NCBI RefSeq assembly: GCF_011058255.1
Contig: NZ_JAALFH010000016.1
Span: forward strand, 18,353-82,352
Source of the DNA: Thioalkalivibrio sp. XN8
Lineage (GTDB): Bacteria; Pseudomonadota; Gammaproteobacteria; Steroidobacterales; XN24
Length of the DNA stretch: 64,000 nucleotides
Direction: 5' to 3'
How positions within the stretch are numbered: the first letter of the stretch is position 1; the number at the start of each line of letters is the position of its first letter. Shown here piece after piece: positions 20,918-30,619 of the stretch. The position numbers and the translations under genes are program-made. The notes beneath the pieces are model-generated. The model ran no database searches, had not been told where the DNA came from, and saw only the letters and a program-made list of their open reading frames with translations.

Positions 20918-21484
20918 CTAGCCGACCGGCATGCCGAACAGCAGGGCGTGACCGCCGCGGATCAGCGCCATCCAGGCGGCGACGCCGACCAGTACCGCCA
21001 CCAGGTCGAAGACCGGCCCGTTCCGGCCGGCCTTCGGCTGCCAGGGCCGGCGCCAGGCAGCCGCCAGCACGACCAGCGACCACACGAGGAAGCTGCCGAA
21101 CAGGATAACGTCGGCGACCCGCCCGTTGGCCAGCAGGTGAACGGCGGCCCAGAGCACCACCGCGATCAGCATGGGGTGGCGCAGGCCGTCGCGGATCTTG
21201 CCCGGCAGGTAGGCGGCGATGAACAGCACCAGCGCGGGCGCCATCACCAGCGTCGCCGCCATGCGAGTCCAGGGCGGCGACTGCCATAGCACGGCGCTGG
21301 TCCAGCGCACCTGGTCGTAGCCGATGATCAGCAGCACGAAGCCGACGATCGCGGGCACCGAGTACGCCGCCTTCCAGCCCCACACGCCCATGCGGTCCAT
21401 CATCGACTGGCGGAAATCGGGCGCGACCACCCGGACCAGGTGAATGCTGAAGAACAGCAGCAGGCCGAGAATCAGCAAGGTCAT
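20918..21484 (-). CDS. NnrU family membrane protein
   Basis: 188 residues with five to six transmembrane helices. The pattern FSIHLVRVVAPDFRQ, KAAYSVPAIVGFVLLIIGYDQVR, LPGKIRDGLRHPMLIAVVLWAAVHLLANG fits the NnrU family (His-containing helices near LRHPM and HLLANG). The same fold is found in bacterial isoprenylcysteine-methyltransferase-like proteins. NnrU is linked to nitrite/nitric oxide reduction in some organisms, but no denitrification gene is here and most members have unknown function. ATG at 21484 has GGAG 8 bases upstream. Tail-to-tail with fadE. Confidence 0.8.
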   Translation of the reverse strand: MTLLILGLLLFFSIHLVRVVAPDFRQSMMDRMGVWGWKAAYSVPAIVGFVLLIIGYDQVRWTSAVLWQSPPWTRMAATLVMAPALVLFIAAYLPGKIRDGLRHPMLIAVVLWAAVHLLANGRVADVILFGSFLVWSLVVLAAAWRRPWQPKAGRNGPVFDLVAVLVGVAAWMALIRGGHALLFGMPVG

Positions 21485-21530
21485 GAGCAAGCTCCGACAG
21501 GCAAAGCCGGAAGCTTAGCAGGCGTGGCGG

Positions 21531-24224
21531 CTAGCGCGCGCCGCGCGCGGCGAACTCCGGGTCCATGATCCGGCGCGGCTCGCCCACGCCGTAGCCCTGG
21601 GCGTAGTCCACGCCCATGCCGCGCAGCATGGTGATGAGTTCCTTGGTCTCGACGAACTCGGCGATGGTCTGCTTGCCGGTCAAATGCCCGATCTCGTTGA
21701 TCGAGCGGACCATTTCCCGGTCGATGGGGTCGTGCAGGATTTCCTTGACGAAGCTGCCGTCGATCTTGAGGAAATCCACCGGGAAGTGCTTCAGGTAGCC
21801 GAAGGACGACAGGCCGGTGCCGAAGTCGTCCAGCGCGAACTTGCAGCCGAGCTCCTTGAGCGAGTTGATGACCCGGTTGGCCTGCGAGTAGCTGGCAATA
21901 GCCGCCGTCTCGGTGATCTCGAAGCAGATCTTGGAGGCATCCAGGCCGCTGTGCTCGAACTGCTCGATGACGAAGGGCAGGAACTTGTCGTCGCACAGGC
22001 TCTGGCCCGACAGGTTGATGGAGCACATGGCGAGGCGCTCGCGCTCGTCCGCCTCGGAGACCAGCCAGCGCAGCGCGTTGGTGATCACCCAGCGGTCGAT
22101 GTTCGGCGTCAGGCCGTAGCGCTCGGCGGCGTTGATGAAGACGTCGGGCGCGATGATCTGGCCCTGCTCGTCGCGCATGCGCAGCAGCAGCTCGTAGTGG
22201 GCGCCCCGGGGCTCCCCCTGCAGCGGCATGATGGGCTGGCGGAACAGCTCGAAGCGGGACTCCTCGAGCGCATTGTTGATGCGCGCGGCCCACTGCATCT
22301 CGCGCCGCCGGCGCATCAGGTCGATATCGTTCTCCTGCCAGGTCTGCACGCGGTTCCGGCCGGATTCCTTGGCCGCCGCGCAGGCGCTGTCGGCCGCGGT
22401 CAGCAGCTCCGCGACGCTGGCGGTTTCCGGCACGATCGGGACCACGCCGATGCTGGCGCCGAGGCGGAAGGTCCGGTCCTCCCAGATGAAGCGGAACTCC
22501 TGCACCGCCTTCAGCAGCGCCTCGGCCGTGTTGATCGCCTCCTCCAGCGTGCAGTTCTCGAGCAGCACGCCGAACTCGTCGCCGCCGAGGCGCGCCAGGG
22601 TGTCGCGCCAGCGGATCTTGGACTTCAGCAGCGCGCCCAGCTGGCCGAGCAGGGCGTCGCCGGCCATGTGGCCGCAGGAGTCGTTGATGATCTTGAACTG
22701 GTCGAGATCCATGTAGCACAGGGCGTACTGGGCCTCGCGCGCGCGGCCCATCTTCAGCGCCCGCTCCAGCCGGGCCTCGAACTCGCGGCGGTTCACCAGG
22801 CCGGTGAGCATGTCGTGGCTGGCGTGATAGGACAGCCGCCGGTTCAGCTCCCGCGCCTCGCTGACGTCATGGAACACCAGCACGCCGCCGATCACCTGGC
22901 CCACATCGTTGCGGATCGGGGCCGCGGAACTCTCGACGTACAGCTCGTTGCCGTCGCGCCGGATCAGCAGCGTCGGGCGCATGGTCTTGTACAGCCGGTC
23001 GCGCCGGATCGCGACCGACAGCGGGTTTTCCATCGGCTCGCAGGTTTCCTCGTGGAAACTGCGGAAGATCTCGTCCACGGCGCGGCCGGCCGCGGCGTCC
23101 AGGCTCCAGCCGGTCAGCTCCTGGGCGATGGGATTGAGATATTCGATGCGGCAGTCCGAATCGGTGGTGATGACCCCGTCACCGATCGACTGCAGCGTGA
23201 TCTGGGCGTTCTGCTTCTCGCGGAACAGGGCCTCCTCGTAGAGCTTCTGGTCGGTGATGTCGAGCTCGACGCCGACCAGGCGCAACATGCGGCCCTCCTC
23301 GTCGATCATCGCCTTCGCCCGGCTCATCACCCAGCGCCAGTCGCCCGAGCGGTGCCGCATGCGATGGACGCTTTCGAACAGCTCGGTCTTGCCCTCGAGA
23401 TGGTCGCGGATCTTGCCCTGCACCCGCACCATGTCCTCCGGATGGACGAGCTGGCGCCAGTCCGGCATGTCCTCGTCCGGCTCGTCCTCGCCGTAGCCCA
23501 TCATCACCTTCCACCGCGGCGAAAAGCGGATGGTGTTGCTCTCGACGTCGAAATCCCACACGCCGTCGTTGGCCGCGTAGCGGGTCAGTTCCTCGCGCTC
23601 CTCGATGTCGTCGAGCTCGCGGTTGAGTTTCAGGCGCGTCAGCGCGGCCGACAGGCTCGCGCCCATCAGCTTCAGCAGCAGGTAGACGTCGACGTGCCAG
23701 TCGTTGACCGGCCGCGCCGACAGCACGCCGAGCACACCCCCGAGCTTGCCGCCGATGTCGAGCCCAGCGAACAGCGCCGCACCCGCCGCCATCTCCCGCA
23801 TCAGGTGGGATTCTGCCTCCAGCTGCGCCGGGAGCCGGCCGGCGTCACGGATCTCCACCAGGCGCATGTGGCCCAGCTTCCCGCGCAGCCAGTCGAGCTC
23901 GTCGATCCGCACGCCCTTGAGGCGCTCGGGACAGCAGCCGGCCAGCACGGTGGAGGCGTGGCTGACCTCTTCCACCGCCGAGCCGTCGAGGGCCAGGAGG
24001 GCGAAGCACACCGAGTCGGCGCCAATGGCCTCCCGGATGGTCTCGAGGGACTCGCTGAGGATCTGCTCGGCCGTCTCCGGCTCCAGGTTGAGCAGGTCGA
24101 CGGCGACCTTGGTGATGGCGGGGTTGAGGCCGATGCGCGAAGGCGTGGCGCGGCCCTTGCGGAGAGCGCCGCCCAGATCGGCGGCGATCCGGGACACCGG
24201 CTCTGGCGTTGGTTCTTCGCTCAT
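21531..24224 (-). CDS. GAF-PAS-PAS-GGDEF-EAL cyclic-di-GMP signalling protein
   Basis: 897 residues, no transmembrane segment. Order: GAF-like domain (about 35-195), PAS with PAC (about 210-335, HRSGDWRWVMSRAK), second PAS (about 340-460), GGDEF (about 465-625) and EAL (about 640-890). The cyclase site is intact (ARLGGDEFG), with an inhibitory I-site RWRD five residues before it. The phosphodiesterase part has ELLLR in place of EALLR, keeping the metal-binding Glu, and an intact DDFGTGLSSFGYL loop and KIDGSFV, so both activities are possible. ATG at 24224 chosen; TTG at 24239 is an alternative. Single gene, 47 bases from the NnrU-like gene; no partner is evident. Confidence 0.92.
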   Translation of the reverse strand: MSEEPTPEPVSRIAADLGGALRKGRATPSRIGLNPAITKVAVDLLNLEPETAEQILSESLETIREAIGADSVCFALLALDGSAVEEVSHASTVLAGCCPERLKGVRIDELDWLRGKLGHMRLVEIRDAGRLPAQLEAESHLMREMAAGAALFAGLDIGGKLGGVLGVLSARPVNDWHVDVYLLLKLMGASLSAALTRLKLNRELDDIEEREELTRYAANDGVWDFDVESNTIRFSPRWKVMMGYGEDEPDEDMPDWRQLVHPEDMVRVQGKIRDHLEGKTELFESVHRMRHRSGDWRWVMSRAKAMIDEEGRMLRLVGVELDITDQKLYEEALFREKQNAQITLQSIGDGVITTDSDCRIEYLNPIAQELTGWSLDAAAGRAVDEIFRSFHEETCEPMENPLSVAIRRDRLYKTMRPTLLIRRDGNELYVESSAAPIRNDVGQVIGGVLVFHDVSEARELNRRLSYHASHDMLTGLVNRREFEARLERALKMGRAREAQYALCYMDLDQFKIINDSCGHMAGDALLGQLGALLKSKIRWRDTLARLGGDEFGVLLENCTLEEAINTAEALLKAVQEFRFIWEDRTFRLGASIGVVPIVPETASVAELLTAADSACAAAKESGRNRVQTWQENDIDLMRRRREMQWAARINNALEESRFELFRQPIMPLQGEPRGAHYELLLRMRDEQGQIIAPDVFINAAERYGLTPNIDRWVITNALRWLVSEADERERLAMCSINLSGQSLCDDKFLPFVIEQFEHSGLDASKICFEITETAAIASYSQANRVINSLKELGCKFALDDFGTGLSSFGYLKHFPVDFLKIDGSFVKEILHDPIDREMVRSINEIGHLTGKQTIAEFVETKELITMLRGMGVDYAQGYGVGEPRRIMDPEFAARGAR

Positions 24225-24468
24225 GCAGGATCCAGACAATGGGCCTTAATTAGCGATCGTAAGTTGTTGTTCCGGCCAAGCTCTCAAACACAAGGCATTC
24301 TGGACATGATGCCTGGAGAATACAAGATGTTGTAGTCGGGCCCCGGGGACCGCATGTACGCCCGGGCGCTGGCAATCGCTCCGGCCGGCAACTAGGCTGA
24401 GGTTACGAGGGTCCCGGTCGCCCGCCCTTTCCGATCGCAGGGTGACCATGCGGCAAGGAGAACGCAAC

Positions 24469-24906
24469 ATGAGCGATGCCTGGGTCGTGGTGGCCTCCAG
24501 CACCCATTGCCGGATCTTCTCCCACCACAAGCACAACGCGCCGCTCGAAGAACTCGAGGACCTGGTGCATCCGAAGGGGCGCCTGCAGGACCAGGAGCTG
24601 ACGACCGACAAGCCGGGGCGCGCCTTCGACAGCATGGGCTCCGGCCGCCACAGCATGGGCCAGACGGTCAGCCCGACGGAGCAGGAAAGCATTCGTTTCG
24701 CCAAGGAAGTCGCCGAGCGGCTCGACGCCGGGCGGATGGCCAAGGCCTTCGACCGGCTGGTGGTGGTCGCCGACCCGCGCTTCCTCGGCTACCTGCGCCA
24801 GGAGCTGTCGCCCGCGACGCGCCACTGCGTGGCCAAGGAGATCCCGAAGAACCTGGCTGATGCCGACCCGGCCAGCATCCGGGAGGCGCTGCCGTTCAGG
24901 ATCTGA
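24469..24906 (+). CDS. host attachment family protein
   Basis: 145 residues, soluble. The N-terminal VVVASSTHCRIF, central LTTDKPGRAFDSMG-GRHSMG, and C-terminal DRLVVVADPRFLGYLRQEL, with VAKEIPKNLADAD, match the small 'host attachment protein' family (first linked to plant-host attachment in Agrobacterium). The fold resembles release-factor-1-like domains and the real function is unclear; most carriers do not infect plants. ATG at 24469 is preceded by AAGGAG 8 bases away, better than the ATG at 24448 or GTG at 24442. Single gene. Confidence 0.85.
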   Translation: MSDAWVVVASSTHCRIFSHHKHNAPLEELEDLVHPKGRLQDQELTTDKPGRAFDSMGSGRHSMGQTVSPTEQESIRFAKEVAERLDAGRMAKAFDRLVVVADPRFLGYLRQELSPATRHCVAKEIPKNLADADPASIREALPFRI

Positions 24907-24921
24907 GGGCCTGCGCGCGCC

Positions 24922-25137
24922 TCAGTGGAGTTCGCAGTCCGGCGGGGCGCTCTGCTCCTCGCCGCCGAGCGCGAGGTTGACCGCCTCGCCGACACAGTGC
25001 GGGCAGACGGTGAGATAGACGCCCTGGTCGTCGACGTTGACCTCGAAGCTGACCGAGTGGTCACCGATGAAGACATCGATCTGGCCCTCGTCCTGGAGTT
25101 CCCGGATTGCCTCGGCAAGCTGCTTCCAGCGTGTCAT
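24922..25137 (-). CDS. small conserved-looking protein with CxxC motif
   Basis: 71 residues, not recognised. Start ATG 25137 with GGGGAG upstream. Begins with an amphipathic helix (RWKQLAEAIRELQDEG), then strands DVFIGDHSVSFEVNVDD and YLTVCPHCVGEAVNLALGG. The C45-P-H-C48 pair could bind zinc or iron, or be redox-active. The acidic composition and proper ribosome site argue that it is real. It lies tail-to-tail with the host-attachment gene and downstream of the FKBP gene, from which it is separated by a terminator. Confidence 0.6.
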   Translation of the reverse strand: MTRWKQLAEAIRELQDEGQIDVFIGDHSVSFEVNVDDQGVYLTVCPHCVGEAVNLALGGEEQSAPPDCELH

Positions 25138-25217
25138 CTCTCACTCTCCCCTGCTGCGTCGCGCCTCTGGCCGCCATTGTACGGTGCCGGCGCCCGGCTG
25201 GCGCACCCTGCAGCGCC

Positions 25218-25252
25218 AAAAAACATGGGCGCCGCCCGGCAGGGTGGCGCCC
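25218..25252 (-). terminator. rho-independent terminator after the FKBP gene
   Basis: On the minus strand a GGGCGCC...GGCGCCC stem (outer arms at 25246-25252 and 25227-25233, interior G+C rich) is followed after ATG by six T (complement of 25218-25223). It lies about 20 bases beyond the stop of the FKBP gene. Confidence 0.85.
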
Positions 25253-25271
25253 GTAGTTTTCTCCGCCGAGC

Positions 25272-25775
25272 TTACTTGATCTCGAGTACTTTGACGTCGA
25301 AATGCAGCTGCTCGCCGGCCAGGGGGTGATTGAGGTCGAGCACGACGGTCTCGTCCTTCAGTTCCTTGACCTGGGCGTGGATCGGCTGGCCCTGCTGGTT
25401 CTGCCCGACCAGCCGGGCGCCGACGTTGCGGGCGTCTTCCGGGATCATGGCCAGCGGGACTTCCTGGTAGCCTTCCTCGCGGACCGGGCCGTAGCCTTCC
25501 TCGGCGGTCAGCGTGACCTGCCGCGTCTCGTCCACCGTCATGCCGGCGAGCTGGGCCTCCAGCGCGGGCAGGATCTGCTGCTCGCCCTGGACGTAGGTCA
25601 GCGGCTCGGCGCCGACGTTGGTGTCGGCCGTGGAGCCGTCGTCCAGCTTCAGGGTGTACTCAATGCTGACGGTGCTGCCGTCCTTGATCACGGGGACTTC
25701 CTCCTGCGCCTGCAGCGACGCTCCGGTAACTAAAAACAACGCCGCCGCTGCGGCTGCGGGCAACCTGGACAACAT
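25272..25775 (-). CDS. exported FKBP-type peptidyl-prolyl isomerase, SlyD-like
   Basis: 167 residues. ATG at 25775 with a GGAG site starts a signal peptide (MLSRLPAAAAAALFLVTGASLQAQ), so the protein is periplasmic. The mature part has the FKBP N-terminal strand STVSIEYTLKLDDGSTADTN, followed by QGEQQILPALEAQLAGM. It then has an inserted flap with GYGPVREEGYQEVPLAMIP and ends VVLDLNHPLAGEQLHFDVKVLEI, the SlyD/FkpB arrangement with an insert-in-flap chaperone domain. SlyD and FkpB are normally cytoplasmic, so the signal peptide is notable. It catalyses proline isomerisation during folding. Followed by a strong terminator. Confidence 0.9.
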   Translation of the reverse strand: MLSRLPAAAAAALFLVTGASLQAQEEVPVIKDGSTVSIEYTLKLDDGSTADTNVGAEPLTYVQGEQQILPALEAQLAGMTVDETRQVTLTAEEGYGPVREEGYQEVPLAMIPEDARNVGARLVGQNQQGQPIHAQVKELKDETVVLDLNHPLAGEQLHFDVKVLEIK

Positions 25776-25838
25776 GTGTTCTCCGGGGGGGTCGGTGGGG
25801 TTGAACGCGCACCCTACCACAGGGCGGGGGGGGCTTGC

Positions 25839-27134
25839 CTACGGCCGGACCTGCCCGGCGCCGCGGACCTGGTACTTGTAACTGGTCAGCTGTTCCGCCC
25901 CCACCGGGCCGCGGGCATGGATTCGTCCGGTCGAGATGCCGATCTCGGCGCCCATCCCGAACTCGCCGCCGTCCGCGAACTGGGTCGAGGCATTGTGCAG
26001 CACGATGGCGCTGTCGACCTGGTCGAGGAAGCGCGCGGCCCGGGCCGGATCGGCGGTCACGATCGCCTCCGTGTGCCCGGAGCCGTAGCGGGCGATATGG
26101 GCCATGGCCTCGTCCAGGCCGTCCACCACTCGCACCGCGATGATGGCGTCGAGGTACTCGCGCGGCCAGTCCGCCGGCTCGGCCGGGCGCACCCGCGCAT
26201 CGGCGGCCTGGGCCGTCGCGTCGCCGCGGACTTCGCAGCCGGCGTCCAGCAGGGCCGCGAGCAGCGGCGCCAGGTGCGTGCCGGCGCAGGCGCTCTCCAC
26301 CAGCAGCGTCTCGGCGGCGCCGCAGATGCCGGGGCGCCGCAGCTTGGAGTTGAGGACCACCCGCCGCGCCATCTCCAGGTCGGCGGCCCTGTCGACGTAG
26401 ACGTGGCAGACCCCCTCGAGGTGCCCGATGACCGGCACGCGCGCGTCCCGCTGCACCCGCTCGATGAGCCCGCGCCCGCCGCGCGGCACGACCACGTCCA
26501 CGCAGCCGCCAAGGCCGCCGAGCAGCTCGCCCACGGCCGCCCGCTCGCGGGTCGGCACCATCTGGATGGCGGCCTCCGGCAGCCCGGCGGAGCGCACCGC
26601 CTCCTCGAGACAGGCATGGATCTGGGTACTGGAGGCGAAGCTCTCCGAGCCGCCGCGCAGGATCACCGCATTGCCCGACTTGAGGCACAGGGCGCCGGCA
26701 TCCGCGGTCACGTTGGGGCGGCTCTCGTAGATGATGCCGATCACGCCGAGCGGCACGCTGACCCGGCGAATCACGAGCCCGTTCGGCCGGGTCCACTCGG
26801 CCAGCACGCGCCCCAGCGGGTCGGGCAGCGCGGCGATCGCCTCGAGCCCGGCCGCCATCGCTTCGACACGCTCGGGATCGAGGCGCAGGCGATCCACCAG
26901 GGCCGCCGACAAGTCGCGCTCGCGGGCCGCCGCCACATCCTCGGCATTGGCTGCGAGAATCGCCGGCGCCCGCCGGCGCAGCAGCGTGGCGGCCGCCTCC
27001 AGGGCATCGTTCCGTTGCGCGCCCGTGCTGCGGGCCAGGCCCGCCGCCGCCGCCCGCGCCTGCCGGCCGAGGCCGGCCATCAGCTCGGCCACCGCGCCCG
27101 AGCCCTCGAGTCCCAGCAAGTCAACCATGCTCAT
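25839..27134 (-). CDS. proA: glutamate-5-semialdehyde dehydrogenase (gamma-glutamyl phosphate reductase)
   Basis: 431 residues. Reduces glutamyl-5-phosphate to the semialdehyde in proline synthesis. Family landmarks: [52 protein letters not shown], the catalytic Cys in [11 protein letters not shown], and [32 protein letters not shown] near the C-terminus. Start ATG at 27134 or 27128; either overlaps the end of proB (stop at 27121), so the two are translated as a coupled pair. Confidence 0.97.
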   Translation of the reverse strand: MSMVDLLGLEGSGAVAELMAGLGRQARAAAAGLARSTGAQRNDALEAAATLLRRRAPAILAANAEDVAAARERDLSAALVDRLRLDPERVEAMAAGLEAIAALPDPLGRVLAEWTRPNGLVIRRVSVPLGVIGIIYESRPNVTADAGALCLKSGNAVILRGGSESFASSTQIHACLEEAVRSAGLPEAAIQMVPTRERAAVGELLGGLGGCVDVVVPRGGRGLIERVQRDARVPVIGHLEGVCHVYVDRAADLEMARRVVLNSKLRRPGICGAAETLLVESACAGTHLAPLLAALLDAGCEVRGDATAQAADARVRPAEPADWPREYLDAIIAVRVVDGLDEAMAHIARYGSGHTEAIVTADPARAARFLDQVDSAIVLHNASTQFADGGEFGMGAEIGISTGRIHARGPVGAEQLTSYKYQVRGAGQVRP

Positions 27135-28266
27135 TCACCATTGCCAGGTCGTTCCGGTGCACCAGTTCCTCCCGTCCCCGGTAGCCCAGCACCTGCTCGA
27201 TCATGCTGCTCCGCAGCCCGATGATCCGGCCGGCCTCGGCCGAATCGTAAGCCGACAGCCCCCGGGCCAGCACCCGGCCCGACTGGTCTTTCACCAGCAC
27301 CAGGTCGCCGCGCTCGAAGCGCCCGCTGACGCTCACCACGCCGGCCGGCAGCAGGCTCTTGCCGTGCGCCAGCGCCGCCGCGGCGCCCGCGTCCACCACC
27401 AGCTCGCCACTCGGCTTGAGCGCGCCCGCAATCCACTGTTTCCGCACCCGGGCCGGCGAGGCGGCGGCGACGAACCAGGTACAGGGCGCACCTTCCTCGA
27501 GCGCCTGCAAGGGGTGCCGGACCCGGCCGGAGGCAATCACCATGTTGCAGCCGGCGGCCAGGGAAATCCGTGCGGCCATGAGCTTGGTGATCATCCCGCC
27601 CGAGCCGACGTCCGTGGCCGATTCGCCCGCCATGGCCTCGATCTCGGGGGTGACGGCGTGGATCTCGGGTACCAGCCAGGCGTCCGGATCGCGGGCCGGG
27701 TCGGCCGTGTAGAGGCCGGCGATGTCCGACAGCAGCACCAGGCAGTCGGCGCTGGTCATCTGGGCGACCCGCGCCGCCAGGCGATCGTTGTCGCCGTAGC
27801 GGATCTCCTCGGTGGCCACGGTGTCGTTCTCGTTGATGACGGGCACCGCGCCGAGTCCGAGCAGCGTCTCGAGGGTGCCGCGCGCATTGAGGTAGCGGCG
27901 GCGCTGCTCGGTGTCCCCCAGCGTCAGCAGGACCTGGGCCACGGGGATGTCGTGGCGCCCCAGCGCTTCCTGCCAGGCGTGTGCCAGGCGCACCTGGCCG
28001 GCCGCGGCGGCCGCCTGGCTTTCCTCCAGTCGCAGGGGGCCGGCCCGGAGACCCAGGTGGCGCCGCCCCAGGGCGATGGCCCCGGAAGAAACCAGCAGCA
28101 CTTCCTGGCCGCGGCGGCGGAGGCGCGCGATGTCCTCGACCAGGCCCTCGAACCAGGGACGGTCGAGGCTGTTGGTGGCGCGGTCCACGAGCAATGCCGA
28201 GCCGATCTTGATCACGACCCGGCGTGCCGCGACCAGGCGGCTGGGGCTGCTGTCGACTCGATCCAT
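27121..28266 (-). CDS. proB: glutamate 5-kinase with PUA domain
   Basis: 381 residues from the chosen start. Amino-acid-kinase domain: [11 protein letters not shown] at the N-terminus, [53 protein letters not shown] domain follows (about residues 270-370, [21 protein letters not shown]). It phosphorylates glutamate for proline synthesis and is normally feedback-inhibited by proline through the kinase site. Starts at 28266, 28272 and 28287 are possible; I prefer 28266 because an AGGA sequence sits 5 bases before it. proB precedes proA in the operon. Confidence 0.95.
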   Translation of the reverse strand: MDRVDSSPSRLVAARRVVIKIGSALLVDRATNSLDRPWFEGLVEDIARLRRRGQEVLLVSSGAIALGRRHLGLRAGPLRLEESQAAAAAGQVRLAHAWQEALGRHDIPVAQVLLTLGDTEQRRRYLNARGTLETLLGLGAVPVINENDTVATEEIRYGDNDRLAARVAQMTSADCLVLLSDIAGLYTADPARDPDAWLVPEIHAVTPEIEAMAGESATDVGSGGMITKLMAARISLAAGCNMVIASGRVRHPLQALEEGAPCTWFVAAASPARVRKQWIAGALKPSGELVVDAGAAAALAHGKSLLPAGVVSVSGRFERGDLVLVKDQSGRVLARGLSAYDSAEAGRIIGLRSSMIEQVLGYRGREELVHRNDLAMVNEHG

Positions 28267-28326
28267 CGTCATCCTGCCGGACAGCATGACCGTTGCAGCG
28301 CATCATGTGAAGCCCCGCCCGGCGCC

Positions 28327-28515
28327 TCAGTCGTCGCCGGATTGATCTTCGCCCCGCGCCCCGGCCGCCGGCATCCGGCCCGCCGCGCGCAGCTGCTGCC
28401 GGAGCAGGTAGTCGATCTGGGCGTTCAGGCTGCGGAGATCGTCGTCCGCCCAGCGCCGGAGGGCGGCGAGGATCTCCGGGTCGAGGCGCAGCAGGAACGC
28501 GTCGCGCTTGGCCAA
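28327..28515 (-). CDS. small ribbon-helix-helix (Arc-like) protein
   Basis: 62 residues: AKRDAFLLRLDPEILAALRRWADDDLRSLNAQIDYLLRQQL, the beta-strand/helix/helix shape of Arc/MetJ-type DNA-binding proteins, with a disordered Gly/Ala tail. Such proteins often follow SPFH genes in proteobacteria. The only start is a TTG at 28515, one base beyond the stop of the SPFH gene; translation must be coupled by termination-reinitiation. No toxin gene is adjacent, so it is not obviously an antitoxin. It could bind its own promoter region. Confidence 0.65.
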   Translation of the reverse strand: MAKRDAFLLRLDPEILAALRRWADDDLRSLNAQIDYLLRQQLRAAGRMPAAGARGEDQSGDD

Positions 28516-28516
28516 G

Positions 28517-29458
28517 CTAGTTGTAAAGCGTCCCGGTGTTCACGACCGGCTGCGTGTGCGTGTCGCTGCACAGCACCACGAGCAGGTTCGAGACCATCGC
28601 CGCGCGCCGCTCGTCGTCGAGCTCGACGATCTGGTCCCGCGCGAGATGGTCGAGCGCCATCTGCACCATGCCGACCGCCCCCTCGACGATCTTGGTGCGC
28701 GCCGCAACGACGGCCTGCGCCTGCTGCCGTTGCAGCATGGCCGCGGCAATCTCGGAGGCGTACGCCAAGTGGCTGATGCGCGCCTCTATGACCTCGACGC
28801 CCGCCTTGTCGAGCCGCTCCTGGATGTCTTCGCGCAGCTGCGCCGAGATCCTGTTGGTGTCGCCGCGTAGCGACACCTCGTGATCTTCGCTGTCGTAGGG
28901 ATAGCGGCTGGCCATGATGCGCAGCGCGGCCTCGCTCTGCACGGCGACGAAATCCTCGTAGTCGTCGACTTCGAACAGCGCCTCAACCGTGTTGACCACG
29001 CGCCAGACCACCACGGCGGAAATGTCGATAGGGTTACCGTCGCGGTCGTTGACCTTGGAAGGCCGACCGTGGGTGCGGCTGCGCTGCTGCACGACTTGCC
29101 CGACGGAGTCTTTTTTCTCCGGGGTCGAAAGAGCGCCGGTTTCGAAGTTGCGTACGCGCAGCGACAGCTTTTTCTTGCTGAAGAAGGGATTGACCCAGAA
29201 GAAACCGGACTCGCGCACCGACCCCTTGTACTCGCCGAAGAGCAGCAGGACCCGGGAATCGTTGGGCGCGATCGCCATGAAGCCGAAGCCCATGACGAAG
29301 CCGACCGCCAGGATCACGATGCTGCTCGCGATGTGCCAGCCGGAGGCGCCGGCGTGCAAGGCATAGAAAAAATACCAGGGACCGGCGATCACCAGCGCGA
29401 CGGTGACGACCAGCGGCAGCCAGCCCGACAGCGGGCGATACTCTCTTTCCTGAACCAT
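28517..29458 (-). CDS. SPFH/band-7 domain membrane protein
   Basis: 313 residues. Two N-terminal hydrophobic segments (about 12-32 and 42-64) followed by the band-7 domain: [28 protein letters not shown], then [18 protein letters not shown], then [51 protein letters not shown] proteins (stomatin, prohibitin, flotillin, HflK) form oligomeric membrane microdomains and often attend proteases or other membrane proteins. Here no NfeD or protease neighbour is present; only the ribbon-helix-helix gene follows. ATG at 29458 with a GGGAGAG site. Confidence 0.9.
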   Translation of the reverse strand: MVQEREYRPLSGWLPLVVTVALVIAGPWYFFYALHAGASGWHIASSIVILAVGFVMGFGFMAIAPNDSRVLLLFGEYKGSVRESGFFWVNPFFSKKKLSLRVRNFETGALSTPEKKDSVGQVVQQRSRTHGRPSKVNDRDGNPIDISAVVVWRVVNTVEALFEVDDYEDFVAVQSEAALRIMASRYPYDSEDHEVSLRGDTNRISAQLREDIQERLDKAGVEVIEARISHLAYASEIAAAMLQRQQAQAVVAARTKIVEGAVGMVQMALDHLARDQIVELDDERRAAMVSNLLVVLCSDTHTQPVVNTGTLYN

Positions 29459-29536
29459 GGCTCTCTCCCTCGCAGAGCGGATGATGTCAGGATGATATCA
29501 CTTTGCTATCGGCCGGTGCCACCCCCTCGGCGAGCC

Positions 29537-30619
29537 TCAGGCGATTGCCCGCGCCGGTCCCTCGCTGATCGCGGCCGCGATCGCCGCCCCGACCGCCCGC
29601 GTCGGGCTGCCGCGCTCCCGGCCCACCACGTCCACCGTGCCGATGCCCCGCCCCAGCGCCTCGTACGTCGCCTGCTCGACCGCCCGGGCCTCGGCCTCGA
29701 GCCCGAGCGAGTGGCGCAACAGCATGGCGGCGCTCAGGATGGTGCCGCAGGGGTTGGCAATGCCGCGCCCGGCGATATCGGGCGCCGAGCCATGGATCGG
29801 CTCGTACAGGCCCGGACCGGACGCCGCCAGCGAGGCCGACGGCAGCATGCCGATCGAGCCGGCGAGCACCGAGGCCTCGTCGGTCAGGATGTCGCCGAAC
29901 ATGTTCTCCGTGACCACCACGTCGAAGCGCCGGGGATCCTGCAGCAGCTGCATCGCCACCGCGTCCACCAGCGCGTGCTCCAGCTTCACGTCCGGGAATT
30001 CCTCGCGCCCGAGCCGGGTCGCGATCTCGCGCCACAGGCGCGAGGTCTCCAGCACGTTCGCCTTGTCTACCGAGGTCACGACCCCGCGCCGCGCGCGCGC
30101 CGTCTCAAAGGCCAGCCGCAGCACGCGCTCGATCTCCTCGCGGGTGTAGCTGCAAAGGTCGGAGGCCCGGTCCGCGTCGCGCTGCTTGGCGCCGAAATAG
30201 ATCCCGCCGGTCAACTCGCGGACGAACAGTATGTCCACGCCATCGAGCAATGACTCCTTCAGGGGCGAGGCGCCGTACAGGGCCGGCAAGGTCATGACCG
30301 GCCGCAGGTTCGCGAACACCCCCAGCGCGCGGCGCAGCGCCAGCAGGCCCTGCTCGGGCCGGACCGGCGCGGACGGGTCGGACCACTGCGGTCCGCCGAC
30401 GGCCCCGAGCAGGACCCCGGCGCTGGCCTGGCAGAGGGCCGTCGTCTCCGCCGGCAGCGGCTGCCCGGTGGCGTCGATAGCGCCGCCGCCGATCAGTCCC
30501 TCGCGGAACTCGAAGTCATGGCCGAAGGTGTCCGCCACCGCCGCCAGCACCACCCGCGCCGCGGCGACGATCTCCGGCCCGACGCCGTCGCCGGGCAGGA
30601 GCGCAATCAGGCGCGACAC
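29537..30619 (-). CDS. leuB: 3-isopropylmalate dehydrogenase
   Basis: 360 residues. Oxidatively decarboxylates 3-isopropylmalate with NAD+ in leucine synthesis. Motifs: [13 protein letters not shown] at the N-terminus, [36 protein letters not shown], and the metal/NAD loop [22 protein letters not shown] followed by [19 protein letters not shown] (split). Starts with GTG at 30619, overlapping the end of leuD by 13 bases. Last gene of the branched-chain operon; I see no clear terminator before the SPFH gene. Confidence 0.97.
   Translation of the reverse strand: MSRLIALLPGDGVGPEIVAAARVVLAAVADTFGHDFEFREGLIGGGAIDATGQPLPAETTALCQASAGVLLGAVGGPQWSDPSAPVRPEQGLLALRRALGVFANLRPVMTLPALYGASPLKESLLDGVDILFVRELTGGIYFGAKQRDADRASDLCSYTREEIERVLRLAFETARARRGVVTSVDKANVLETSRLWREIATRLGREEFPDVKLEHALVDAVAMQLLQDPRRFDVVVTENMFGDILTDEASVLAGSIGMLPSASLAASGPGLYEPIHGSAPDIAGRGIANPCGTILSAAMLLRHSLGLEAEARAVEQATYEALGRGIGTVDVVGRERGSPTRAVGAAIAAAISEGPARAIA

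Noticed and set aside
28327..28515. Antitoxin of a toxin-antitoxin pair
   Set aside because: No toxin-like small gene is adjacent; the neighbours are proB and an SPFH protein.
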